Shown here one piece after another: positions 14,450-23,450 of a stretch of DNA of 64,000 bases (positions within the stretch are counted from its first letter, which is position 1; the number at the start of each line of letters is the position of its first letter). This DNA is from Hallella multisaccharivorax DSM 17128 (GTDB taxonomy: Bacteria > Bacteroidota > Bacteroidia > Bacteroidales > Bacteroidaceae): the NCBI RefSeq assembly GCF_000218235.1, contig NZ_GL945017.1:808040-872039 (forward strand), written 5' to 3'. The position numbers were made by a program, and so were the translations under genes. The notes beneath the pieces are model-generated. The model was given only the letters and a program-made list of their open reading frames with translations, was not told where the DNA came from and ran no database searches.

Positions 14450-17275
14450 TTATTTGGGCAGCATCACTACGCTGACCTTGTTGGCACCGGCCAGGAATTC
14501 CTTGACGAAAGCGGAGATCTTTTCAGGTGTCTGAGCCTGGACGAGATGGACATATTCGCTGTTTTCATCGCGGTTCATGGTGTAGTTGTTCCAGATGATG
14601 CCGCTCCAATAGCCGTTTGTCTTAAGGGCGCTGTCGTGCTGCTTAAGCATGAGCTTCTGAGTCTTCTCGAGCATTTCGGCGTCACACTTTACGGCGAGGT
14701 CCTTCACGGCCTGGTCCATGATCTTGACAGCCACATCCTTCTTCTCCGGCTTCATTGGACAGTAGCCGATGAGCCGAGCCATATGGTAGCCGTCATCAGC
14801 AATGCTCATGCCCCCCTGTGCACCACAGGTGTAAGCGGCGCTTGCCTCCTCACGGATCTGCTTGAGGTAGACCATAGAGAGCACCTGACCAGCGATGTCA
14901 GCCTCGATGCTGCGCTCCTGCGTGTAAGGCAGTGAGGGGTTAAACCATACCATCTGGGCGAAAGACTTCGGTGTCTCCATCTTACGTATGAAGGTCTTGT
15001 CAACGTTCTTCTTTGTAGGATAGACTGTGCGCTGTCCTGCGGGGTTCTTGCCTTTTGAAGGCAGAGCGCCGAGATACTGGCATACAAGCGGCCGGATGGT
15101 GGCCTCGTCGAAGTTGCCGATGATCTCGAACACCCAGCCGTTAGCATTGGCTGTGCGCTCCTTGGCCATGGCGAGGATGCGGTCATAGGACACATTTTTC
15201 AGATCTTTCGCCAGTAATGGCTGCTGACGCCAGTTGTTCTCGTAGATTATCTTTGTGATGGTATCGGCGTAGGCCGTTTGCGGGTCAAGGTCGCGGTTCT
15301 TCAAACTTACCTCATACTGTTGCATGAGGTTGTTGTAAGCATCGGGATCTTTCTTGATGTTGGTGAAGTAGAGATAGGTAAGCTGGAGCATGGTCTCTAC
15401 GTCTTTAGGTGTTGCGTTTCCGTTGATCGACATGCGGCGTGAGCCCATTGTGAGCGATGCGTTGGCAATCTTTCCGGCGAGGGCTTTTCCAAGCTCTATG
15501 GACGAGAAGTCGCCAAGGCCGCTGTTGTCGATCACATCGTTGAATGTGTTGATGTTTGCGAAGTCAGCCTTGCCGTAGTTGCCGGAACCTGACCCGCCCT
15601 CTCCGGACATGGTGACCTGGTCTTTCTTGTAGTCGGTTTTCTTCAGGAGCACGGTTACGCCGTTGGAGAGCGTAAGGATATCGTAGTCGAACTTCTTGCT
15701 CTTCACCTCTTTCTTTATTTTTCCAGATTTGGGCAGCGCTTTCATGATGGGCTCGTTCTTCACGTTGTCCACATACGCCTCGACTTTAGCCTCACGTGCG
15801 CTCTGCACGGCACCTAAGAGTTGATCAGCAGTGGGGTAGACGGCACCTTCTTTCTCGTTGTTAAAGTTGAGGATGACGAGGTTGCTGTCACTCTTTGAGT
15901 AGAGCTCCGGCAGCACTTTATTGACAGCCTCCAATGGGACAGCTGGCACAATCTGCTTCATGAGCTGATAATTGAAATCAATCGACGGCATGGGCTCATT
16001 GGAGAGGAACCATCCCAAAGCCTGCTGGTAGAAAGAGGCGTTGGACCGTTTGTCGCGGCCCTCCCACATCTTATCAAGCGAAGAGAGCATGTTTTCTTTG
16101 TAGCGCGCATACTCAGTAGGAGTGAAGCCATAGTCAGCGGCTTGCTTCACGACGATGAGTGCAGCCTTGAGTGCTTCGGCAGTCTTGCTCATGTCTTTCG
16201 GGGTCACGGACACGTCAAAGGCAGCTTTTGTCTTAGAGAAAATATAGTCGTCATCGCTGGCCGATGCGTCCACAAAAGGACAGTCAGCCTTCTGTGCAGC
16301 CTCGGAGAAGCGGGTGGAGAGCATGCCCAATGCAGCTCCCTTCACGTATTGTGAGAGCGTATAAGTCAGCTGCTGTTTGAGAGAGTCGGGCACGGGATCG
16401 TGCTTCATCATCAGTGAGACGACGGACTGCTGGAACTCCTTGTCCTTGTCGATGATGACGATGGGCTTGGCGTTGTCGGGTACGGGTTCCTCAATGATCT
16501 GGGCCTCATTCTGTGGGTTCTTGATGCTGCTGAAAAGCTTCTTGATTTCGGCCTCAGTACGGTTCACGTCTACGTCGCCAATGACGATGATGCCCTGATG
16601 GTCGGGATGATACCATTTATGATAGTAGTCAACCAACTCTTTGCGCTTGAAGTTGTCGACGACTGACATCAGTCCGATGGGATAGCGCTTACCGTATTTC
16701 GATCCTGGGTAGAGCTTCTCAAGGTTTCGTTCAAGCATTCGACTCTGAGCTGATGTGCGGAGACGCCACTCTTCATGGATGACGCCGCGCTCCTTGTCAA
16801 TCTCATTCTGCTCCAGCGAAAGCCCGCACGACCAGTCGCGCAGGATAAGCAGGCAGGAGTCGAGCGTGGAAACGGTGTTGGTGGGCACGTTATCGATATT
16901 GTATACAGTCTGGTCAATGGAAGTGTAGGCATTGAGGTCGCCTCCGAATTCGATGCCCTTTGAACGGCACCACTCAATGAGGTCATTGCCCTTGAAATGG
17001 TCTGAACCGTTGAAAGCCATGTGCTCAAGGAAGTGGGCCAGACCGCGCTGATCCTCATTTTCCTCTAAAGAGCCAACTTTCTGTGCAATGTAGAAATTGG
17101 CCCGATGCTCTGGCCAATTGTTGTGGCGGATGATGTAAGTCAGTCCGTTGGGCAGCTTGCCAATGCGGAAAGCAGTGTCCACAGGAACCGTCATGTCTGG
17201 CGCTTGAGCTCTGGCAGTGGCGACCACCGTGAGCAAAAGCAACAGAGATGCGATAATGTGCTTGATGTTCATCAT
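14450..17275 (-). CDS. M16 family zinc metallopeptidase (pitrilysin/PqqL-like)
   Basis: A 941-residue protein with a Sec signal peptide (first 24 residues, ending ARAQ). The inverted zinc motif HFLEH is at residues 81-85, and the third ligand is likely the Glu in ERGVIHEEWR about 75 residues later. Two or more M16 repeat halves follow (second half starts near KKFDYDILTLSNGVTVLLKK). It is therefore a single-chain periplasmic or surface peptidase of the insulinase clan. The gene stands alone between its own promoter (17317) and terminator (14387), divergent from the GH3-type gene. Confidence 0.93.
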   Translation of the reverse strand: MMNIKHIIASLLLLLTVVATARAQAPDMTVPVDTAFRIGKLPNGLTYIIRHNNWPEHRANFYIAQKVGSLEENEDQRGLAHFLEHMAFNGSDHFKGNDLIEWCRSKGIEFGGDLNAYTSIDQTVYNIDNVPTNTVSTLDSCLLILRDWSCGLSLEQNEIDKERGVIHEEWRLRTSAQSRMLERNLEKLYPGSKYGKRYPIGLMSVVDNFKRKELVDYYHKWYHPDHQGIIVIGDVDVNRTEAEIKKLFSSIKNPQNEAQIIEEPVPDNAKPIVIIDKDKEFQQSVVSLMMKHDPVPDSLKQQLTYTLSQYVKGAALGMLSTRFSEAAQKADCPFVDASASDDDYIFSKTKAAFDVSVTPKDMSKTAEALKAALIVVKQAADYGFTPTEYARYKENMLSSLDKMWEGRDKRSNASFYQQALGWFLSNEPMPSIDFNYQLMKQIVPAVPLEAVNKVLPELYSKSDSNLVILNFNNEKEGAVYPTADQLLGAVQSAREAKVEAYVDNVKNEPIMKALPKSGKIKKEVKSKKFDYDILTLSNGVTVLLKKTDYKKDQVTMSGEGGSGSGNYGKADFANINTFNDVIDNSGLGDFSSIELGKALAGKIANASLTMGSRRMSINGNATPKDVETMLQLTYLYFTNIKKDPDAYNNLMQQYEVSLKNRDLDPQTAYADTITKIIYENNWRQQPLLAKDLKNVSYDRILAMAKERTANANGWVFEIIGNFDEATIRPLVCQYLGALPSKGKNPAGQRTVYPTKKNVDKTFIRKMETPKSFAQMVWFNPSLPYTQERSIEADIAGQVLSMVYLKQIREEASAAYTCGAQGGMSIADDGYHMARLIGYCPMKPEKKDVAVKIMDQAVKDLAVKCDAEMLEKTQKLMLKQHDSALKTNGYWSGIIWNNYTMNRDENSEYVHLVQAQTPEKISAFVKEFLAGANKVSVVMLPK

Positions 17276-17316
17276 AAGAATTAAAGGTTGTTATATTGCT
17301 TTTTTGTTATTATACG

Positions 17317-17324
17317 CAAAGTTA
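17317..17324 (-). promoter_or_regulatory. -7 box of the M16 peptidase gene
   Basis: TAACTTTG on the minus strand, 41 bp upstream of the start codon. No clear -33 element is seen. Confidence 0.5.
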
Positions 17325-17364
17325 CAACATTTAGGCATCGTTTTGCCATAAAAGTATGTTTTTT

Positions 17365-17396
17365 TTTGCTGTTGTCGTACTTTTGGCTTAAATTTG
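17365..17396 (+). promoter_or_regulatory. promoter of the GH3-family gene
   Basis: A -33 element TTTG (17365-17368) and a -7 box TAAATTTG (17389-17396) with a 20-bp spacer. This is one of the cleanest matches to the Bacteroidota promoter in the window. Confidence 0.7.
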
Positions 17397-17425
17397 CAGT
17401 CCATAAAAGGATAGTTTTTGCAGAA

Positions 17426-18943
17426 ATGAGTCTTACAAAGATAGCGGGCAAGTTCTTTTTGCCAAGGCAAAAAGAACTTGATAGACATTATACAGAGCCG
17501 GAGCAATTGCAGCGGTCGGTCCTTAGTTACCTTGTCTCCAAAGGCATGGATACTGAGTATGGCCGTGCACATGCGTTTGAGAATATCAAGGATTACACAG
17601 GCTTTGTAAAGAATGTACCCATCAATACTTATGAAGAACTCAAGGGCGACATCGACCGTATGCGCCATGGTGAGCAGAATGTGCTGTGGCCAGGGCTGGT
17701 GAAATGGTATGCCAAATCGTCGGGAACCACTAATGACAAGTCGAAGTTTATCCCTATTTCTGTGGCGGGGCTTCACAATATCCATTATAAAGGCGGCGCT
17801 GACGTGGTGGCGTTGTATCTGCGCAACCATCCCGAGAGCAGACTCTTCGACGGTAAATCACTTATTTTAGGGGGGAGTCATTCACCTAATTACAATGTTG
17901 AGGGCTCTTTGGTGGGCGACCTCTCTGCCATTCTCATTGAGAATATCAACCCCATTGCCAATCTTTTCCGTGTGCCGAAGAAGCGCACAGCATTGCTGTG
18001 CGACTTTGAGCTCAAGCGTGACCGCATTGCCCATGAGTGCCTTTACAAGAATGTGACCAACATCTCAGGCGTACCTTCGTGGATGCTCAGCGTGCTCGTC
18101 AGAGTCTTGGAGGTCTCGGGAAAGAAGCACGTCGAGGATGTGTGGCCTAATTTAGAGGTATTCTTCCATGGCGGCATTGCCTTTACACCGTATCGGAAAC
18201 AGTATGAGGAAATTATTACTTCGCAGAAGATGCACTATATGGAAGCGTACAATGCATCGGAGGGATTCTTCGGCATTCAGGATGATCCCAGCGACCATGC
18301 CATGCTACTCATGCTCGACTATGGTGTTTATTATGAGTTCATACCGTTGGAAGAGGTGGACAAGCCCAATGCTACCGTTATCCCGCTCGAAGGCGTGGAG
18401 ACGGGTAAGAACTATGCCATGGTGATCTCTACTTCGTGTGGGCTGTGGCGCTATATGATTGGCGACACCGTGATGTTTACGTCGAAGAAGCCCTATAAGT
18501 TCGTTATCACCGGCCGGACAAAGTATTTCATCAACGCTTTCGGTGAGGAATTGATTCAGGATAATGCCGAGAAGGGACTGGCTTACGCTTGCGAGCAGAC
18601 CGGTGCTCAGATTCTTGAGTACACTGCTGCACCTGTTTATATGGACGAGAACGCTAAGTGCCGGCACCAGTGGCTGATAGAGTTTTCCAAAGATCCTGAT
18701 GATTTGAAAAAGTTTGCCGACTGTCTTGACAGTAAATTGCAGGAGATTAACTCCGACTATGAGGCCAAACGTTTCCATGATGTCACTTTACAGCACTTGG
18801 AAGTAGTGAAGGCTCATCCGCATCTTTTTGAGGAATGGCTCAAGGCCAAGGGTAAGCTCGGAGGGCAACACAAGGTGCCACGATTGAGCAACTCAAGGAA
18901 AAATATGGACGAGTTGTTGGAACTTAATGGCTCAGAAAGGTAA
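17426..18943 (+). CDS. GH3 auxin-responsive-promoter family protein (acyl-adenylating enzyme)
   Basis: A 505-residue cytosolic protein of the GH3 superfamily, relatives of plant enzymes that adenylate carboxylic acids and conjugate them to amino acids. The ATP-binding motif is YAKSSGTTNDKSKFIP (about residues 91-106), followed by FHGGIAFTPYR, YNASEGFFG and WRYMIGDTVMF. Bacteroidota carry this gene widely, but the substrate is unknown. The start at 17426 (MSLTKIAGKF) is preferred because it follows the promoter; the frame is open further upstream. The stop codon lies in the first unit of an 8-bp repeat. Confidence 0.88.
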   Translation: MSLTKIAGKFFLPRQKELDRHYTEPEQLQRSVLSYLVSKGMDTEYGRAHAFENIKDYTGFVKNVPINTYEELKGDIDRMRHGEQNVLWPGLVKWYAKSSGTTNDKSKFIPISVAGLHNIHYKGGADVVALYLRNHPESRLFDGKSLILGGSHSPNYNVEGSLVGDLSAILIENINPIANLFRVPKKRTALLCDFELKRDRIAHECLYKNVTNISGVPSWMLSVLVRVLEVSGKKHVEDVWPNLEVFFHGGIAFTPYRKQYEEIITSQKMHYMEAYNASEGFFGIQDDPSDHAMLLMLDYGVYYEFIPLEEVDKPNATVIPLEGVETGKNYAMVISTSCGLWRYMIGDTVMFTSKKPYKFVITGRTKYFINAFGEELIQDNAEKGLAYACEQTGAQILEYTAAPVYMDENAKCRHQWLIEFSKDPDDLKKFADCLDSKLQEINSDYEAKRFHDVTLQHLEVVKAHPHLFEEWLKAKGKLGGQHKVPRLSNSRKNMDELLELNGSER

Positions 18944-18993
18944 AAAAGTAAAAAGGTGAAAAAGGTAATAGGATAAAAACTAAACAAGTAAAA
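18938..18993 (+). repeat. 8-bp tandem repeat, AGGTAAAA type
   Basis: Seven consecutive 8-base units: AGGTAAAA, AAGTAAAA, AGGTGAAA, AAGGTAAT, AGGATAAA, AACTAAAC, AAGTAAAA. The first one contains the TAA stop codon of the GH3-family gene. Related units occur at 28716-28747 and, inverted, at 28776-28843. Confidence 0.65.
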
Positions 18994-19067
18994 AGAATAT
19001 TGCTGTAATAGTTGTAAAAGCAATGGGAAGCATTTGTCATTTAAATACGGGGAAAGTAAGGCCGGTA

Positions 19068-21005
19068 ATGAAAGGACTTGTCTCTTTATTGCCTTTTTGC
19101 CTTTTTGTCCTTCTGCTTTTCCAGTCGTGTGCCCGCATGGGCAATCCTGATGGCGGATGGTTTGATGAGACTCCGCCAAGGGTCATCGGCGCAGAGCCTG
19201 CCGATGGAGCAACCAATGTCAACAAGAAGAAAATTTACATCAATTTCGATGAGTTCATCAAGATAGACAACCCCACAGAAAATGTTGTCGTGTCGCCACC
19301 CCAGTTGGAAGCACCTGAGATCAAGGGCGAAGGCAAGCGTATTGCGATTCAGTTGGCGGACTCTCTCAGGCCCAATACCACCTATACCATTGACTTTTCC
19401 AACGCTATCAGCGATAACAACGAGGGTAATCCGCTCGGCGACTATGCCTATACTTTCTCTACGGGCGACCATATCGACACACTTCAGGTGTCGGGTTATG
19501 TGCTCGGAGCAGAGGACTTGGAGCCGGTGAAAGGCATTCTCGTGGGTCTGTACAACGATCTCTCCGATTCTGCTTTTCAGAAAAAGCCGATGATGCGTGT
19601 CTCGAGAACCGACTCGCGTGGTCATTTTACCATCAAAGGCATAGCTCCGGGGAAGTACCGTGTCTATGCCTTGCAAGATGCTGACGGCAATTATCGGTTC
19701 AGTCAGAAAAGCGAAATGATAGCTTTTAACAGTGACTTTATAGAACCATCCTTCAAGCCAGATACCCGGCAGGATACCATTTGGACCGACTCTCTGCACA
19801 TTGCTTCTATCAATGTGGAGAGCTATACGCATTTTCTTCCTGACAACATCTGCCTGCGTGCCTTTATCGAGAAGCTTACCAACAGGTATCTGTTAAAGAG
19901 CGACCGCACACAAGCCAACCACTTTTCTTTGTTTTACAGCTACGGCGACAGTGTGCTTCCTAAAATCAAGGGACTGAACTTCAATTCCGACAAAGCTTTC
20001 CTTATCGAGGCTTCCGAGCATCGCGATACGCTTGTCTACTGGCTTCGCGATACGGCGCTTGTCAATCAGGATACCTTGAAAATGCAGATTACACACAACA
20101 TCACTGATACTGCAGGGGTGTTGCGTGAACAGGTAGATACACTTCAACTCATTGCCAAGACTTCGTATGCCAAACGTCTTAAGGATGCGGGAAAAAAGCT
20201 CAGGGACTGGCAGAAGAAGCAGGAAAAGAAGAAAAAGAAAGGCGTGTCTTACGACAGCATTATGCCCCGTGAAGAACTGAAGCTGACGATTACGCCTTCG
20301 GGTGAGATGGATCCGGACCAGAATGTGACCATTCAGGCCGAAGTACCGTTGATGCCTGTCGATACCGCACACGTCCATCTCTTTTCCCATTCGGAGAAGG
20401 ATTCGCTATGGTATGCTGAAAGATATGAGTTCGAACGCGTTGATAACCGGACCTATCGGCTGAAGGCAGAGTGGAAACCGGCTATGGAATACAGCCTGGA
20501 GGCGGACAGCATGGCTTTTGCTTCCATCTATGGAGACGTGGCCGGAAAAACGAAACGGGGTCTCAAGGTGCGGTCCAATGACGCTTATGCTTCCTTACTC
20601 ATGACGATTGAAGGCATGCAGGGAAAGCACATTATTGCACAGTTGCTTGATAATTCAGGAAAGATGGTGAAGGAAGTCTATACTGACAACGGGCAGGCTG
20701 AGTTTTATTATCTGAGGGCCGGAAAGTATTATATGCGCGTGATTGTTGATGCCAACAACAACCACAGATGGGATACTGGCGACTATTCTAAAGGCATGGA
20801 GCCGGAAGAAGTATACTACGATCCTGAGCTGATTGAGTGCAGGGAGAAGTGGGATATGACATTGGCGTGGAATCCCACAGGCAGCCCCCTGTGGCAACAG
20901 AAGCCAGGTGCCATTACCAAGCAGAAGGCCGACAAGCAGAAGACTATACAGCACCGAAATCTTGACAGGGCTAAAAAGCTCGGTCTGCAATATATTCCTA
21001 AATAA
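19068..21005 (+). CDS. Ig-like (Big_5) domain lipoprotein
   Basis: A 645-residue lipoprotein: signal MKGLVSLLPFCLFVLLLFQSC with lipidated Cys21. An N-terminal Ig-like domain of the Big_5 type begins PPRVIGAEPADGATNVNKKKI and ends YAYTFSTGDHID. A carboxypeptidase-regulatory-like fold follows (VSGYVLGAEDLEPVKGILVGLY...GHFTIKGIAPGKYRVYALQDADGN). A Lys-rich stretch lies near residue 385, and the C-terminal part is a further beta-sandwich. The start at 19068 is chosen for the signal peptide. It precedes the DUF3108 gene by 28 bp, a common pairing in Bacteroidales. Function is unknown. Confidence 0.8.
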   Translation: MKGLVSLLPFCLFVLLLFQSCARMGNPDGGWFDETPPRVIGAEPADGATNVNKKKIYINFDEFIKIDNPTENVVVSPPQLEAPEIKGEGKRIAIQLADSLRPNTTYTIDFSNAISDNNEGNPLGDYAYTFSTGDHIDTLQVSGYVLGAEDLEPVKGILVGLYNDLSDSAFQKKPMMRVSRTDSRGHFTIKGIAPGKYRVYALQDADGNYRFSQKSEMIAFNSDFIEPSFKPDTRQDTIWTDSLHIASINVESYTHFLPDNICLRAFIEKLTNRYLLKSDRTQANHFSLFYSYGDSVLPKIKGLNFNSDKAFLIEASEHRDTLVYWLRDTALVNQDTLKMQITHNITDTAGVLREQVDTLQLIAKTSYAKRLKDAGKKLRDWQKKQEKKKKKGVSYDSIMPREELKLTITPSGEMDPDQNVTIQAEVPLMPVDTAHVHLFSHSEKDSLWYAERYEFERVDNRTYRLKAEWKPAMEYSLEADSMAFASIYGDVAGKTKRGLKVRSNDAYASLLMTIEGMQGKHIIAQLLDNSGKMVKEVYTDNGQAEFYYLRAGKYYMRVIVDANNNHRWDTGDYSKGMEPEEVYYDPELIECREKWDMTLAWNPTGSPLWQQKPGAITKQKADKQKTIQHRNLDRAKKLGLQYIPK

Positions 21006-21033
21006 GACAATGATTCAAAAATGATAAACAGCC

Positions 21034-21861
21034 ATGATGCAGTTATCTAAACACTTAAAAATATCTCTTCTCACATTGCTGACATTCATCGCCATGTCAG
21101 CATCCGCACAGTGCACATTTCGTAACACTGCGTTTAAGTCAGGTGAGAGATTATCCTACAATCTCTACTTCAATTGGAAATTTGTGTGGGTAAAGGTCGG
21201 CAATGCTTCTTTCGACATTGACCAAACTCATTTTCGTGGAGTCCCAGCCTATAAGAGCAGTCTGATTACGCGGACCAACAAGCGTGCTGACAATTTCTTT
21301 GTCATGCGTGATACCCTCCTTTGTTACAATACACTTGACCTGGCGCCGCTCTATTATCGCAAAGGTGCACGCGAGGGCAAGCGCTACACTGTCGACGAAA
21401 TCTACTATTCTTATCCCAACGGTAAGTGTCATGTGAAGCAGCAGCGCCTCAAACACGATGGCAGCAGGGTCAGCTCGCAGCACACTCTCAGTGAGTGTGT
21501 CTTTGATATGATGAGTATCTTCATGCGCGCGCGCTCTTTCAACCCTACAGGATGGAAGAAAGGATTTGCCGTCAACTTCCCTATTGTCGACGGCAGAAAG
21601 GTTTATCCGGCACAGGTGCGCTTCCAGGGCATTGTCAATGTGAAGGCTGACAACGGCCATACCTACCGTTGCCTGAAACTGGCCTACATGGACAAGGATG
21701 ATGATGAGAACAAATGGAAAAAGATTGTGGACTTCTTCATTACGGATGATGATAACCATGTTCCTGTTCGCCTTGACCTTCACCTGCGCTTTGGTTCGGC
21801 AAAGGCATTCGTTACCGGTATCTCAGGGTTGAATAATGCGGAGAATGCTTTGGTTAAATAG
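21034..21861 (+). CDS. DUF3108 domain protein
   Basis: A 275-residue exported protein with a signal peptide ending SASAQ. The body (GERLSYNLYFNWKFVWVKVG, YKSSLITRTNKRADNFF, LAPLYYRKGAREGKRYT) is that of the DUF3108 family, an all-beta periplasmic protein of unknown role found in many Gram-negative bacteria. It probably shares a transcript with the Ig-like lipoprotein upstream and the glycosyltransferase 19 bp downstream. Confidence 0.8.
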   Translation: MMQLSKHLKISLLTLLTFIAMSASAQCTFRNTAFKSGERLSYNLYFNWKFVWVKVGNASFDIDQTHFRGVPAYKSSLITRTNKRADNFFVMRDTLLCYNTLDLAPLYYRKGAREGKRYTVDEIYYSYPNGKCHVKQQRLKHDGSRVSSQHTLSECVFDMMSIFMRARSFNPTGWKKGFAVNFPIVDGRKVYPAQVRFQGIVNVKADNGHTYRCLKLAYMDKDDDENKWKKIVDFFITDDDNHVPVRLDLHLRFGSAKAFVTGISGLNNAENALVK

Positions 21862-21880
21862 TTAGTATAGGAGAGAGCTT

Positions 21881-22777
21881 ATGAAACTTGCATTTTTAAT
21901 TAACGTCCAGAAGGACGCGCGGCATCTGCGCGACCTTGTGGCCAGTCTGCCAAGGGATGCGCAGTATTATATCCATGTGGACCGTCACCGCGACGTGCAG
22001 CACTTTCAGCAGGAGCTTGAGGGCGAGAACATTCACTTTCTTACGCAGCGGGTCAGAGTGATTCCTTACAGTCTTAATGAGGTGGAGGTACAGGTAGCTC
22101 TCATCAAGGAGGCGTTGGAAAGCAATGCTGATTATTTGGTGGCTATTGATGGGCTCGACTATCCTCTGTGGAGTAATGAGCGCATCATAGAGTTCTTCTC
22201 TGATGCCAAAGACCGGCAGTTTCTCAGTGGCATAGCCATGCCCGGCCAGGGCCATGCCGCTTATCGCTATACCGACTTTCAGCTGTTCAACGATCATATC
22301 TGGCGCTGTGGCACGCTGAAGAGTGGTGTGAGGACTCTGGCGCGCCGTGTGCTCACTGGCAGCCATGTGCACAAGACACTGCGCATCCATTGTCCGGAAA
22401 AGACCTATACCCTGTTTAAAGGCAGCACCTCATGGGCCATTACGCCCGACCTGGGAAGACTCATTGTGGAGCAATGGGAGGGGAACGGGCATCTCAAGAC
22501 TTATTTCAGCACAAGCTATCGCCCTATAGAGACATTTATTCCTACGGTAGCATTCAACTCCGACTTTGCTTCTCAATGCGGGCTGGTCAAGGGCAAATGG
22601 AATAGCGAAGAGGCTTTCATGCCGCTGACCTATGTAGGTCGGGGCCATTCACCCAAGATACTGACCGAGGACGATCTCGCGGTCTTGCGAGACAGCCGCA
22701 AGATGTTTGCCAGACAAGTGGTGTCCGGTTACAGCGACGGACTGAAGAGCATGATAGATGCCAAGCGCAACTCATAA
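21881..22777 (+). CDS. GT14 (core-2/I-branching) glycosyltransferase
   Basis: A 298-residue protein of the branching beta-1,6-N-acetylglucosaminyltransferase-like family (GT14). Family landmarks are the N-terminal LAFLINVQKDARHLRDLVASL, YYIHVDRHRD, YLVAIDGLDYPLWSN and KGSTSWAITPDLGRLIVE. It has no signal peptide or membrane segment, so it likely works at the cytoplasmic face on a surface glycan; the acceptor is unknown. Its last codons overlap the remnant permease gene on the other strand. Confidence 0.8.
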   Translation: MKLAFLINVQKDARHLRDLVASLPRDAQYYIHVDRHRDVQHFQQELEGENIHFLTQRVRVIPYSLNEVEVQVALIKEALESNADYLVAIDGLDYPLWSNERIIEFFSDAKDRQFLSGIAMPGQGHAAYRYTDFQLFNDHIWRCGTLKSGVRTLARRVLTGSHVHKTLRIHCPEKTYTLFKGSTSWAITPDLGRLIVEQWEGNGHLKTYFSTSYRPIETFIPTVAFNSDFASQCGLVKGKWNSEEAFMPLTYVGRGHSPKILTEDDLAVLRDSRKMFARQVVSGYSDGLKSMIDAKRNS

Positions 22778-23166
22778 CATGGTGATGAAAGCAGGGAGGG
22801 CTTCGCGCACATTGAGAAAGGTGATGAGCAGAAACACGATACCTTCCACAAGCATGATGGCGAGTGACTGCTGCCACGTATAGCCCATGGCCTGTAAAGG
22901 GTGTAGGCGAAGAATGCATTGAGCCCCATACTCGGTGCTTAGGCAAAGGGAAGCTTGGCCATGAAGGCGGGCAACAGAGTGGCGATGGCAGAGGCGATGG
23001 CCGTAGCCGTGAAGAGAGCACCTCGGTCCATGCCTGTCGTGCCGAGAACAGTAGGGTTGACGGCAAGGATGTAGCATATCGTCAGGAATGTGGTGGCTCC
23101 CGCCACGACTTCCGTCTTTTTACGCATGGCCTTGGCATCGAAGCCGAGGAACTTTTTCAATATCAT
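22772..23166 (-). pseudogene. remnant of an AzgA/PbuG-type purine permease gene
   Basis: Only about the first 115-130 codons of a 430-residue NCS2 permease remain. The first 75 residues read well (MILKKFLGFDAKAMRKKTEV, ALFTATAIASAIATLLPAFM). A TAA then replaces the Gln codon before the expected APSMGLNAFFAYTL, which continues in the same frame. A frameshift follows at about 22870, after which MGYTWQQSLAIMLVEGIVFL reads in another frame. The rest of the gene is missing where the GT14 gene ends. Confidence 0.85.
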
Positions 23167-23198
23167 CCTAACGTTTTTGATGGATTATTTTTATCGCA

Positions 23199-23335
23199 TC
23201 GCGATTACGCCGTAAAGGCATTGCGATTACGGTGTAAAGGCATTGCGATTACGGTGTAAAGGCATTGCGATTACGCCGTAGACGCGTTGCGTTTACGGCG
23301 TAAAGGGAATGCGATTACGGCGTAGACGCGTTGCG
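23199..23335. repeat. 22-bp dyad-chain array A3
   Basis: Six TACnnnGTA dyads centred at 23210, 23232, 23254, 23276, 23298 and 23320. The 3-base centres vary (gcc, ggt, ggc), and so do the linking words (GCATTGCGAT, GCGTTGCGTT, GGGAATGCGAT), but the 22-bp step is exact. The array lies just upstream of the dead permease gene and downstream of murF. I see nothing in 23338-23450. Confidence 0.9.
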
Positions 23336-23450
23336 ATGGCGCTGTGGTCACAATGTGATGAGTATTTGGCTGTGACAGAAGAGAATAGTTTCAGTCCTGC
23401 TGCTGCCGTCGGTAAGCTGAGAAGCGAGCGCTTGTTTTGTCAGCGGATGC

